Shown piece after piece: positions 1 through 6,769 of a stretch of DNA of 16,483 bases. The stretch's first letter is position 1. The number at the start of each line of letters is the position of its first letter. Source of the DNA: FLUQ01 sp031551515 (GTDB taxonomy: Bacteria > Desulfobacterota > Desulfovibrionia > Desulfovibrionales > Desulfovibrionaceae). Below the pieces are notes generated by a model. It ran no database searches and was not told the DNA's origin. It was given only the letters and a program-made list of their open reading frames with translations. Location of the stretch: positions 1 to 16,483 of the forward strand of contig JAVBNL010000014.1 of NCBI GenBank assembly GCA_031551515.1, written 5' to 3'. A program made the position numbers and the translations under genes.

Positions 1-249
1 CGATTCATGCAAGACGTCTTTGTGGTCTGTGCCTCTGGCGACGTACAATTTGACGCCGCGTTCGGCAAGCGCCTCGAGAAAGGCCCTGCTGCCCTTCATC
101 AGGTAGTCGTCGGGGCGCGCTTCGCCCGCGTCGATCGCGTCGATTCGCTTTTGAACCGGAACCATCAGCCGACGGCCGTACTCGGCCTTGTACCACCACG
201 GATCGTCGGGCAGCCCCGCATCCGGGCGCGTTTTTTCCCGAAACGCTAA
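1..249 (-). pseudogene. HAD-superfamily hydrolase remnant (partial, runs off left edge)
   Basis: Read on the minus strand, this gives about 83 uninterrupted residues containing PDDPWWYKAEYGRRLM, then a region ending KGSRAFLEALAERGVKLYV, then ARGTDHKDVLHES. It resembles the cap and motif II part of HAD phosphatase-like proteins in which a KG(S/A)..FL..L...G..LY.ASGTD pattern is typical. The part with the nucleophile aspartate (motif I) should lie further right, but there the frame runs into the GC-rich double-hairpin repeat and then tmk. No start codon with a ribosome site is visible. The residue expected to be Ser/Thr in motif II is Arg (AGA, positions 34-36). Both points suggest a 5'-truncated, decayed gene. 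The 3' end is outside the window. Family assignment is from remembered motif similarity; a divergent intact gene with an odd start is the alternative. Confidence 0.55.
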
Positions 250-272
250 AAAAGCCGCGCCGGAAACGGGTT

Positions 273-322
273 CCAAGGGGCCGCGCCCCTTGGCGGAGGG
301 GTCCGGGGAGGCGGAGCCTCCC
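273..322. repeat. GC-rich double-hairpin extragenic repeat
   Basis: Two perfect hairpins lie in tandem. The first pairs CCAAGGGGC (273-281) with GCCCCTTGG (285-293) around a 3-nt loop. The second pairs GGGAGGC (306-312) with GCCTCCC (316-322) around GGA. Elements of this style are common between genes in Desulfovibrio and other high-GC Proteobacteria. It sits between the HAD remnant and tmk, 20 nt before the tmk start, and could fold in RNA from either strand. No T-run follows, so it is not a classic terminator. A genome copy count would settle whether it is dispersed. Confidence 0.65.
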
Positions 323-342
323 TGATATCGCACGGAGAACGG

Positions 343-978
343 ATGTTTATAAGCTGCGAAGGCATGGAAGGTTCCGGCAAAAGCACGGCCATGCGCTCTT
401 TGGGTGTGTGGCTTGAAGAGCGCGGCCGCGAGGTGCTGTACACGCGCGAGCCTGGCGGCAGCCGCCTTGGCGGGGAATTGCGTTCCATTTTGCTGGATGC
501 GCGCAACAGCGACATCTGCCCCAGGGCGGAGCTGTTCTTGTATCTGGCCGACCGCGCCCAACACGTGGAACAGGTGATCAAACCGGCGCTGGCGCGGGGC
601 GCCGCCGTGCTTTCAGACCGATTCGCCGATTCCACCGTGGTTTATCAAGGCTACGGCAGGGGCATTCCTTTGGATATATTGCAGGAGATGAACAGTGCCG
701 CCGTGAACGGGCTGTGGCCGGATTTGACCCTGCTTTTCGACATCGACCCGGCAGTCGGCCTTTCGCGCGCCAACGCGCGCAACCGGGCCGAGGGCAAGGC
801 GGTGTCCGAAGGGCGCTTCGAGGCGGAAAACATGGCCTTTCACCAACGCATTCGCAACGGTTTTCTGGATTGGGCGGCCCGCCATCCGGAGCGGTTTCGG
901 GTCATTGACGGATCCGCCGCGCCGGAAGCGGTGTTTGCCGCCGCCAGGGCGGAAGTGGAAAAAATGCTTTCTCTGTAA
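343..978 (+). CDS. tmk: Thymidylate kinase (dTMP kinase)
   Basis: This 211-residue protein phosphorylates dTMP to dTDP with ATP, an essential cytosolic step of dTTP synthesis. The P-loop GMEGSGKS is at residues 7-14, REPGG at 35-39 and the DRF nucleotide/thymidine-binding motif at 92-94. A LID-like stretch rich in Arg lies around 142-163. The P-loop carries Gly where the human and yeast enzymes carry Arg, and basic residues sit in the LID, as in the bacterial (type II) class. Length is normal for the family. The start is supported by GGAG at 334-337, five bases ahead of the ATG. The LUD-domain gene begins 36 nt downstream on the same strand without an intervening terminator, so the two are probably co-transcribed. 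I see nothing broken. Confidence 0.95.
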   Translation: MFISCEGMEGSGKSTAMRSLGVWLEERGREVLYTREPGGSRLGGELRSILLDARNSDICPRAELFLYLADRAQHVEQVIKPALARGAAVLSDRFADSTVVYQGYGRGIPLDILQEMNSAAVNGLWPDLTLLFDIDPAVGLSRANARNRAEGKAVSEGRFEAENMAFHQRIRNGFLDWAARHPERFRVIDGSAAPEAVFAAARAEVEKMLSL

Positions 979-1014
979 TCGTAAAAAACAAATAGACCGG
1001 AAAAGGAGACAGCC

Positions 1015-1683
1015 ATGCCTGATGCGACCGCATTGCCCCCCATCGAAGCATACTGGGCCATTCGCCTGGAGCAGGCAGCGGAAGCGCTGCGCAACAACAA
1101 TTTCGCCGCCAGCGTGCACGCGACCCCCAAAGAAGCGGCCGTATACCTGATGGAAAGCGTGCTGCCCGCTGACTGGAAAGGCCGCGTGGGCCTGGGCGGC
1201 TCGCAGACGGTTGCCGCTTCCGGCATTGTGGGCATGCTGAAAGACAGGCCCGGCGCGGAAGTCATCGACACTTACGCCCCCGGCGCTGCTCCTGAACAGG
1301 CGCTTGAAATGCGGCGGCAGAGCCTTTTGACCGACTTGTTTCTTACCTCCAGCAACGCCGTGACCATGGCCGGGCACCTGCTGAACCTGGACCGGACCGG
1401 CAACCGGGTGGGCGCCATTCATTTCGGGCCGCGTAAAGTCGCGCTGTTCGTGGGGCGCAACAAACTGTGCGACAGCATGGAACAGGCCCGGGAACGGGTA
1501 AAACACCTGGCTTCGCCCATGAACGCCATGCGCATAGGCTGCAAAACCCCGTGCGTGAAAACAGCCCGCTGTATGGACTGCAAAAGCCCGGACCGCATTT
1601 GCAACGTCTGGACGGTTACGGAAAAAAGCTTTCCCGCCCAGCGTATCCATGTGCTGCTGATCAACCAGGACGTGGGCTATTAA
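1015..1683 (+). CDS. LUD-domain (DUF162/YkgG-like) lactate utilization protein
   Basis: The 222-residue protein matches the LUD/DUF162 family, whose members include LutC and the C-terminal part of LutB from L-lactate oxidation complexes. Visible signatures are the glycine-rich GLGGSQTV near residues 59-66, the segment TSSNAVTMAGHLLNLD at about 111-126, and IHFGPRKVALFVGRNK at about 135-150. The C-terminal part has a cysteine cluster, C176, C180, C186, C189 and C196, in the pattern CKTPC-x5-CxxC-x6-C. Such a cluster could bind metal or an Fe-S centre; that is inference. It stands alone: no lutA, lutB or lactate permease is nearby, so a role in lactate oxidation is not shown by context. The start follows AAGGAG at 1003-1008. 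It probably shares a transcript with tmk. Confidence 0.88.
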   Translation: MPDATALPPIEAYWAIRLEQAAEALRNNNFAASVHATPKEAAVYLMESVLPADWKGRVGLGGSQTVAASGIVGMLKDRPGAEVIDTYAPGAAPEQALEMRRQSLLTDLFLTSSNAVTMAGHLLNLDRTGNRVGAIHFGPRKVALFVGRNKLCDSMEQARERVKHLASPMNAMRIGCKTPCVKTARCMDCKSPDRICNVWTVTEKSFPAQRIHVLLINQDVGY

Positions 1684-1706
1684 AGCCCTGGCAGGACGTG
1701 GCCGCT

Positions 1707-1854
1707 AGGAGCTGTTTCCAAATAAATCTTTTGTCCGATTACGGCGTCAAGCGGCCCTTTTTGCTCCGTCGAGTACCATCAGAGTACACTTCCTACGCAA
1801 AAAGGGCCGCTTTCCTTGTTCTTGGGCAAAATCTTTCATTTGGAAACAGCTCCT
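1707..1854. repeat. 148-bp inverted-repeat element (MITE-like or dispersed repeat)
   Basis: The ends are a perfect 17-bp inverted repeat: AGGAGCTGTTTCCAAAT (1707-1723) and its complement (1838-1854). Inside is a second perfect 16-bp inverted repeat, AAGCGGCCCTTTTTGC (1749-1764) with its complement (1797-1812). The linkers between the two levels are the same length (25 nt) and only partly complementary. The central 32 nt hold GAGTAC twice (1771-1776 and 1782-1787). I see no target-site duplication next to the tips and no ORF of transposase type. It may be a non-autonomous mobile element, a dispersed repeat, or a large RNA hairpin ending the tmk-LUD transcript. The geometry is certain; the class is inference. 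Confidence 0.75.
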
Positions 1855-1899
1855 GGAGCAATTCTGCGGCGCATATTTTGTCGTGCTTTCCGCTCCGTG

Positions 1900-1940
1900 C
1901 CTGTTGCTAGCCCGCCTTGCCGGGTATACAATGCAACAGG
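1900..1940 (+). promoter_or_regulatory. Candidate sigma-70 promoter within an inverted repeat
   Basis: TTGCTA (1904-1909) and TACAAT (1927-1932) are 17 bp apart, a plausible -35/-10 pair about 66 nt ahead of the next gene. The pair is framed by a perfect 8-bp inverted repeat, CCTGTTGC (1900-1907) and GCAACAGG (1933-1940), which could be an operator. Between the inverted-repeat element and this site I see nothing else. The strong ribosome site AGGAGGG (1987-1993) belongs to the ATG at 1998. Confidence 0.45.
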
Positions 1941-1997
1941 ACGGATGCGGCCCGCCGGACCAGATGCCGGTGAAAGCCAGCCCTTCAGGAGGGATGC

Positions 1998-3233
1998 ATG
2001 AGCGCTACAAAAAAAACTTCCCGCGGCGGCATCGGCGTCATTTTTGTCTTGCTGCTTCTGGCGGCCGTCGGCGCGGCCGCTTTCTGGGTGATGCGCGAAA
2101 CGCTGGACAAAGGCGCTCCTTCTCTGCCCGGCTTTTTGGCCAACGCCACAAGCGGCCTGACTTCACCGGCGAAAACCGGAACGGAACCGGCCGCGCCGCG
2201 CGGCGTGGCCCCCATGCCGGGTCCGCAGGCGGCAACACCGCCCGTGACGCCGCCTATGGCGCAGGCTCAGCCTGGCGCCGCACCGGCCGCGCCTGCTCCC
2301 GGCCAGAGCCCGGCGGAACAGGGGACTGAACCGGCCGCTTCGGGAACTGACGGGCAAAACGCGGGAACGCCTTTTATCGCGGGCGGCGGCGACGATCTGA
2401 CCATGCCCGTGAACCGCGCCGCGCTGCCCAAAGTGACGGAAGATTCCGTGGTGCGCCTTGCCTTTGTGGACGATCTGGCGGCCTTTCTGGCGGGAAACTA
2501 TTGGCCCAGAGGTACGCACCCTTCCGCCGTGCGCTCCGGCATCAGCACGGTCAGCGTCAAATGGGCCAATTTACGCTATGGCGGCGAATTGCAGGGCATG
2601 CGCCGGGGCGACGACCTGGCGCGGGCCAGGGCTTCCGTGCTGCGGTACGTGCTGACTCCGTCCATGCTGGAAGGGCTGTATACGCTCTATATAGAGCGTT
2701 TCACGGCGGGGCTTGAAGCGGCGGCGGACGCGCGCCGGGTGGGCCCCGCGGGCAAGGAACGGGCGCTGACCCCGGCGGAAAAGAAGGAAATGCTGCAACT
2801 TTACGCGGCCCAAGCCAGAGGGCTGGGCGCCGCCATCAACGTCTATCTGGCGGATGGGGCCATGCGCGGGCGGGTGGAAGCGCTGCACGCGGCGGAAAAT
2901 GCCGTTAATGAGGCGAACCGGGCCTATATGGAAAGCGCCGGGGCGTATGACGAAGCGCGGGAAGCGAAAGCCCCCGGCCTGGATGCGGCCAAAACCCGCA
3001 TGGATAAAGACGCCGCAGTCTATCAGCGGGCCATTCAAACCAGAGAAAGAACGCGTGAAGATCTGGTGCGGGCCATGAAGGGCGGCGCTTCGCGCACGGC
3101 GGGCGACGATACGCTGGTCTATGTGGCCTCTTGGCTCAACCGCCGAGGCACGGGCAACCCGGAAGCGCTGCGCGCGGCTGCCGCCGTGCTGCAAAAGGCG
3201 GGGGGCCGTTTGGCCGGGGCCGCGAAAGAGTGA
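1998..3233 (+). CDS. Membrane-anchored protein of unknown function with Pro/Ala linker and helical domain
   Basis: I do not recognise this 411-residue protein. It has a short basic N-terminus, then one hydrophobic segment at residues 11-33 without a clear cleavage site, so a single-pass anchor with the bulk in the periplasm is likely. Residues 55-128 form a Pro/Ala/Gly-rich low-complexity linker. From about 145 the sequence becomes compact: a segment with YWPRGTHPSAVRSGIST (168-184) and VKWANLRYGGELQGMRRGDD (187-206), then mostly helical sequence, Ala/Glu/Arg-rich with coiled-coil character around 255-370. The start follows AGGAGGG at 1987-1993 with a 4-nt gap; the nearby ATG at 1994 is in another frame. 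The M81 gene starts 55 nt downstream. Architecture resembles envelope-spanning linker proteins, but no function can be given. Confidence 0.85.
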   Translation: MSATKKTSRGGIGVIFVLLLLAAVGAAAFWVMRETLDKGAPSLPGFLANATSGLTSPAKTGTEPAAPRGVAPMPGPQAATPPVTPPMAQAQPGAAPAAPAPGQSPAEQGTEPAASGTDGQNAGTPFIAGGGDDLTMPVNRAALPKVTEDSVVRLAFVDDLAAFLAGNYWPRGTHPSAVRSGISTVSVKWANLRYGGELQGMRRGDDLARARASVLRYVLTPSMLEGLYTLYIERFTAGLEAAADARRVGPAGKERALTPAEKKEMLQLYAAQARGLGAAINVYLADGAMRGRVEALHAAENAVNEANRAYMESAGAYDEAREAKAPGLDAAKTRMDKDAAVYQRAIQTRERTREDLVRAMKGGASRTAGDDTLVYVASWLNRRGTGNPEALRAAAAVLQKAGGRLAGAAKE

Positions 3234-3288
3234 CAGAGGCCTTTCCGCTTCATGCGGAGAAGGGGTGTATTACCGCAGGAGAAAAAGC

Positions 3289-4758
3289 ATGCCCAAGCGC
3301 GTCCTGATCGCCGAGTTCAAACACGAGACCAACGTTTTTGCTGCCGCGCCCACTGATATGAAGGCGTTTGAAGCCCGCTACCTGCGGCTTGCGCCGGATG
3401 TCATGCCCTTTTTCGAAGGGGTGCGCACCGAGATCGGCGGGTTCATGGACGGCTGCCGCAAGGCGGGCATAGAGATGGTCCCGGCCATTGCAGCCAATGC
3501 CACGCCCGGCGGCACGGTGACCACGGAAGTCTTTGATTTCGTCTCCGGCCATATCATGGACGCTCTGCGCGCGAATATGGTGGACGGCATCCTGCTTTCC
3601 TTGCACGGGGCCATGGTCCATCAGGGCGGCATGGACGGAGAAGGGGATTTGCTGCGGCGTATCCGGGATATTGTCGGCCCGGATCTGCCGGTCATCTGTA
3701 CCCTTGATCTGCACGCCAACATCACGGACGCGATGATGGAGCACGCCACGGCCATGATCGGCTACGACTGCTACCCGCATGTGGATATCTATGACCGCGC
3801 TCTGGAAGCCGCGGCCATGATGGCCGACGTGTTTGCGGGCAAAATCTGGCCGGTCATGCGCTTGAAGCGCGTTCCCATCCTTTGCCCCTATCTCCCTTCC
3901 GCGGAAGAGCCGATCGCCGGGCATCTGGCCAAGGTGCACAAATGGGAGCGGGAACCCGGAACGCTCACGGCCACCCTGTTCCACGATTTTTTCCCCGCGG
4001 ACATTCCTGACGCCCGCGTATCCGTTCTGGCCGTGACCGACAATGATCCGGAACTGGCGCAGCGGATCGTTGATGATGTGGCGGGTGGGGTGCGCAAGGA
4101 TTACCGGCGCTTCATCAACAAGATGCCGTCAGCCGAAGAGGCCGTCGGCAGGGGTATGCGGGCGCCCGAAGGACCGGTGGTCATCGCGGAGACGGCGGAT
4201 AACCCCGGAGCCGGCGGCTCGGGAGATACGACCCATCTGCTGGCCGCGCTGATAGCAATGAAAGCCCGGAACGTGGGCTTTGCCGTGATGGTGGATCCCG
4301 AAACGGCGGAGCAGGCGGCAAAGGCGGGCATAGGCGCGAAGATCAGGGTCCGGCTGGGCGGCAAAAGCGAGGCCCTGAACGGCAAACCGGTTGAGGCCGA
4401 AGCCATGGTCAAAAACATCACGGATGGCGTCTTTCACAACACAGGCCCCATGTGGAACGGGTTGCGCATCGATTGCGGCGTCACAGCCGTTCTGGAAATA
4501 GACGGCATCGAGATCCTTGTCTGCGCCAACAGGCTTCAGCCCCTTGACCCCGAAATCTTCCGCAAGAACGGAATCAGGCCGGAAGACAAGCAGATCATCG
4601 TGGTCAAATCCACGCTGCATTTTAAAGCCTCGTATGAAGGGCTCGCGGCCGAGATCATTTTTGAGGACGGCCCGGGTCTCGCCTCGCAGACGCCGGCCAA
4701 TTTCCGGTTCAAAAACGTTCTGCGGCCTGTGTTCCCCCTGGATGCGATTGACGGTTAA
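3289..4758 (+). CDS. M81 family metallopeptidase (MlrC / microcystinase C-like)
   Basis: The 489-residue protein has the two-part layout of the M81/MlrC family. Conserved N-terminal pieces are IAEFKHETNVF (7-17), LSLHGAM (103-109), TLDLHAN (138-144) and GYDCYPHVD (158-166); the Asp and His residues of these are the likely zinc ligands. The C-terminal domain has ADNPGAGGSGDTTH (303-316). Family founder MlrC hydrolyses linear microcystin products in sphingomonads, but most homologues have unknown peptide or amide substrates, so no substrate is claimed. No signal peptide is visible, so it is probably cytosolic. The start at 3289 is preferred because AGGAG (3277-3281) precedes it and family similarity begins there; an upstream in-frame extension would overlap the previous gene and is not family-like. 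Confidence 0.9.
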   Translation: MPKRVLIAEFKHETNVFAAAPTDMKAFEARYLRLAPDVMPFFEGVRTEIGGFMDGCRKAGIEMVPAIAANATPGGTVTTEVFDFVSGHIMDALRANMVDGILLSLHGAMVHQGGMDGEGDLLRRIRDIVGPDLPVICTLDLHANITDAMMEHATAMIGYDCYPHVDIYDRALEAAAMMADVFAGKIWPVMRLKRVPILCPYLPSAEEPIAGHLAKVHKWEREPGTLTATLFHDFFPADIPDARVSVLAVTDNDPELAQRIVDDVAGGVRKDYRRFINKMPSAEEAVGRGMRAPEGPVVIAETADNPGAGGSGDTTHLLAALIAMKARNVGFAVMVDPETAEQAAKAGIGAKIRVRLGGKSEALNGKPVEAEAMVKNITDGVFHNTGPMWNGLRIDCGVTAVLEIDGIEILVCANRLQPLDPEIFRKNGIRPEDKQIIVVKSTLHFKASYEGLAAEIIFEDGPGLASQTPANFRFKNVLRPVFPLDAIDG

Positions 4759-4774
4759 ATGTTGGAGTATTGCG

Positions 4775-4945
4775 CTATAATGCTTGCAGCGAACCGTTCC
4801 AGGTATTGCCGTGCATTCTGTCTCGCGCATGGATCACTTTCTGCGCGGGGCGTGCCGCGTTTTTCGCGGGGTAGCCCAGGGCGACGTAGCAGGGCATGAC
4901 ATACTTGTCGGGATGGCCGATTGTTGCCTTGATGTGTTCCGACTT
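4775..4945 (-). pseudogene. Nitroreductase C-terminal remnant
   Basis: On the minus strand, 56 residues lie between an in-frame TGA (4946-4948) and a TAG (4775-4777). They read EHIKATIGHPDKYVMP, then VALGYPAKNAARPAQK, and end with an RMHGNTW-like motif. This matches the C-terminal end of nitroreductase-family flavoproteins, where an ALGYPA-type strand is followed by a basic stretch and a (I/M)H.N(R/K)W ending. The FMN-binding N-terminal two thirds are absent: the next sequence to the right is the 3' end of the rhomboid gene. There is no start codon or ribosome site. It is best explained as what remains after a deletion. Confidence 0.7.
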
Positions 4946-4960
4946 TCACTGGATTTGAAC

Positions 4961-5689
4961 TTACCTGCTTCGCAAATGTCCCCACGGGTCTTTGGGGTCA
5001 TGTTGCGGCGGTTTGGGTTTGGCCTTGGGCAGGCATTCCGGGCAGGGGCGTTTGCCCCTGAAAAAGCCGACCAAAATCATGCCCGCCGCAAATCCGCCCA
5101 GGTGCGCCCACCAGGCCACCCCTTCCGCGCCCGCCTCTTTCAATCCCGAAAAAAGCTGCAACAAGAACCAGCCGCCCAGGTACACGGCGGCGGGCAGATC
5201 GATGATCAGAAAAAAGATGAAGGTCGTGACCCGCGCGTGGGGGTACAGCAGGAAATACGCGCCCAGCACGCCGGAAATGGCGCCGGAAGCGCCAACGACG
5301 GGCACATATGAATCCGCATGGGTCAGGGCGTGGGTCAGCCCGGCGATGGCCCCGCAAAGAAGATAGAAAACGGTGAAGCGCACCGGCCCCATGACGTCTT
5401 CGATATTGTCCGCGAAGATCCAGAACACCCACATGTTGGCGATAAGGTGCCACCAACCGCCGTGGGCGAAGGTGTATGTGAAAAGGTTCAGCAGATAGGG
5501 CATGAACGCCGCCTGCCCCTCAAAAGGCAAATACACGGGCGTTATGCCCAAAAGACGCACGGCCTGATAAAACTCACGCTGCGGCAGCGATTTTTGCCAC
5601 AGAAAAACGGCGACGGTGACCAGTATGATGGCCCATACGGCATACGGTCTGTGCAGCCTGGGTATGGAGTCTTTCAGCGGGAAAATCAT
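4961..5689 (-). CDS. Rhomboid family intramembrane serine protease
   Basis: The 242-residue polytopic protein carries the rhomboid signature: HGGWWHLIAN (76-85), the catalytic serine in VVGASG (Ser135) and the catalytic histidine in WWAHLGGFAAG (His196). About six hydrophobic segments are visible, starting near residues 17-31. It should cleave transmembrane substrates in the inner membrane; the substrate is unknown. After the last helix a soluble tail holds a CPEC pair (216-219) and a Pro/Lys-rich stretch, perhaps half of a metal site. The start is preceded on the minus strand by GAGGA, six bases or so from the ATG. It is divergent from flagellin and has the nitroreductase remnant directly behind its stop codon in the same frame. 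Confidence 0.93.
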   Translation of the reverse strand: MIFPLKDSIPRLHRPYAVWAIILVTVAVFLWQKSLPQREFYQAVRLLGITPVYLPFEGQAAFMPYLLNLFTYTFAHGGWWHLIANMWVFWIFADNIEDVMGPVRFTVFYLLCGAIAGLTHALTHADSYVPVVGASGAISGVLGAYFLLYPHARVTTFIFFLIIDLPAAVYLGGWFLLQLFSGLKEAGAEGVAWWAHLGGFAAGMILVGFFRGKRPCPECLPKAKPKPPQHDPKDPWGHLRSR

Positions 5690-5744
5690 AGGTCCTCAGT
5701 ATAGCCCACGGAATATCGTCTGCAACGATTTTTATGCGGTCCCC

Positions 5745-5772
5745 TAAAGCCGGTTTGTCCCCCTTCCGATAA
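5745..5772 (+). promoter_or_regulatory. Sigma-28 (FliA) type flagellar promoter
   Basis: TAAA (5745-5748) and CCGATAA (5766-5772) match the two halves of the flagellar sigma-28 consensus TAAA-N15-GCCGATAA. The gap between TAAA and CCGATAA is 17 nt, one longer than the enterobacterial form. It faces the flagellin gene and would start transcription about 100 nt ahead of it, as expected for a late flagellar gene. Confidence 0.75.
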
Positions 5773-5779
5773 GGCAGAT

Positions 5780-5875
5780 GGACGGGAGGGAAAACGACGG
5801 TCGGAGGAGGCCGGGACGCAACGACCGATCCCTAATCGGCAGAGGCATAGGCGTACGTGACGCATTCAAGGAGGA
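5780..5875 (+). promoter_or_regulatory. Flagellin mRNA leader with repeated GGA motifs (candidate CsrA target)
   Basis: The leader has GGA at 5780, 5785, 5803, 5806, 5814, 5870 and 5873, the last two within the ribosome site. CGGTCG (5798-5803) can pair with CGACCG (5822-5827), leaving GAGGAGG in the loop. A competing hairpin pairs CCGAT (5825-5829) with ATCGG (5835-5839). CsrA binds GGA motifs in loops and in the ribosome site of flagellin mRNA in Bacillus; regulation here is inference. Confidence 0.4.
5868..5874 (+). promoter_or_regulatory. Flagellin ribosome binding site (decides the start codon)
   Basis: AAGGAGG is one base from the ATG at 5876 but seven bases from the in-frame ATG at 5882. 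The second spacing is normal, and it gives MSLIIYHNL, the usual flagellin N-terminus. Confidence 0.85.
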
Positions 5876-5881
5876 ATGGTC

Positions 5882-6769
5882 ATGTCCCTTATTATCTATC
5901 ACAACTTAATGGCAATGAACGCTGCCCGGAACCTTGGGACCTCGTACGACAATTTGAGCAATTCCGTACGAAAACTGTCTTCCGGCCTGCGCGTCGGCAA
6001 CGCCGCCGACGATGCCGCTGGTCTTGCCATCCGTGAATTGATGCGCGCCGACATCGCCGCCCTGAACCAGGGCGTGCGCAACGCCAACGACGCTATTTCT
6101 CTGCTGCAAACAGCGGACGGCGCCCTGGGCGTTATCGACGAAAAGCTGATCCGGATGAAAGAACTGGCCGAACAGGCCGCGACAGGCACCTACAACTCCG
6201 ATCAGCGTCTGATGATCGAGTCCGAGTACCAGGCGATGGCTTCGGAAATTACCCGAATCGCCAACGCCACAGACTTCAACGGCGTGTATCTGCTGAACGG
6301 CAACCTGTCCGGCAGCGTGCACAACGGTGAAGGGCTGCAGTCCACCGGCAAGCTGAAGATCCACTTCGGCACGGCCAACGATTCCGCCGAAGATTACTAT
6401 TATGTAAGCATAGGCGACGCGACCGCCTCCGCGTTGGGTGTAGGCAACCAGGCAGTGCAGGGCGACGGGTATTCCATCTCAACCCAGGGTGCGGCTCAGA
6501 GAGCTTTGGACGCCCTGAACAAAGCGATCATTTCCAAGGACAAGATTCGCGCCAGCCTTGGATCGACGCAGAACAGGCTTGAGAATACCATCAGCAACCT
6601 GCAGATTCAGGCCGAAAACCTGCAATCCGCCGAATCCCGGATTTCCGACGTCGACGTGGCTTCTGAAATGACGGAATTCGTGCGCAACCAGGTGTTGACG
6701 CAGGCGGCCGTGGCCATGCTTTCGCAGGCCAACGCCCTGCCCAGAATGGCTTTGCAGCTTTTGCAGTAA
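5882..6769 (+). CDS. fliC: Flagellin
   Basis: This 295-residue protein is the filament subunit, exported by the flagellar type III apparatus. The conserved N-terminal D0/D1 region spans about residues 1-140, with LSSGLRVGNAADDAAGLAIRE near 31-51, SLLQTADGALGVIDEKL near 70-86 and RIANATDFNGVYLLNG near 125-140. The conserved C-terminal region, about 200-295, includes RASLGSTQNRLENTISNLQ and ends ALPRMALQLLQ. The variable middle is short, so the filament probably lacks a large outer D2/D3 domain. The conserved parts resemble Desulfovibrio flagellins and are the best taxonomic clue in the window. The start at 5882 is set by ribosome-site spacing. No other flagellar genes are in view, so this is a monocistronic unit between a sigma-28 promoter and a terminator at 6891. 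The symbol is conventional; paralogues may exist elsewhere. Confidence 0.96.
   Translation: MSLIIYHNLMAMNAARNLGTSYDNLSNSVRKLSSGLRVGNAADDAAGLAIRELMRADIAALNQGVRNANDAISLLQTADGALGVIDEKLIRMKELAEQAATGTYNSDQRLMIESEYQAMASEITRIANATDFNGVYLLNGNLSGSVHNGEGLQSTGKLKIHFGTANDSAEDYYYVSIGDATASALGVGNQAVQGDGYSISTQGAAQRALDALNKAIISKDKIRASLGSTQNRLENTISNLQIQAENLQSAESRISDVDVASEMTEFVRNQVLTQAAVAMLSQANALPRMALQLLQ

Noticed and set aside
613..1650. A 345-residue open frame on the minus strand across tmk and the LUD gene
   Set aside because: It lies antisense to two well-supported genes, has no family motifs, and is explained by high-GC codon bias keeping the opposite strand open.
1749..1812. Inner 16-bp inverted repeat as a simple terminator of the tmk-LUD operon
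   Set aside because: It has a 32-nt loop, no T-run after the stem, and lies inside a larger inverted repeat; termination is possible but not its evident design.
3121..3288. N-terminal extension of the M81 peptidase
   Set aside because: It overlaps the preceding gene, lacks family similarity, and a good ribosome site precedes 3289.
5698..5725. TTGCAG/TATACT on the minus strand as the rhomboid promoter
   Set aside because: The spacing is plausible (16 bp), but transcription would begin at about the start codon and leave the ribosome site outside the mRNA; not convincing without mapping.
5876..5881. Upstream in-frame ATG as flagellin start
   Set aside because: It is only one base from the AAGGAGG ribosome site; the ATG at 5882 has normal spacing and gives the conserved flagellin N-terminus.
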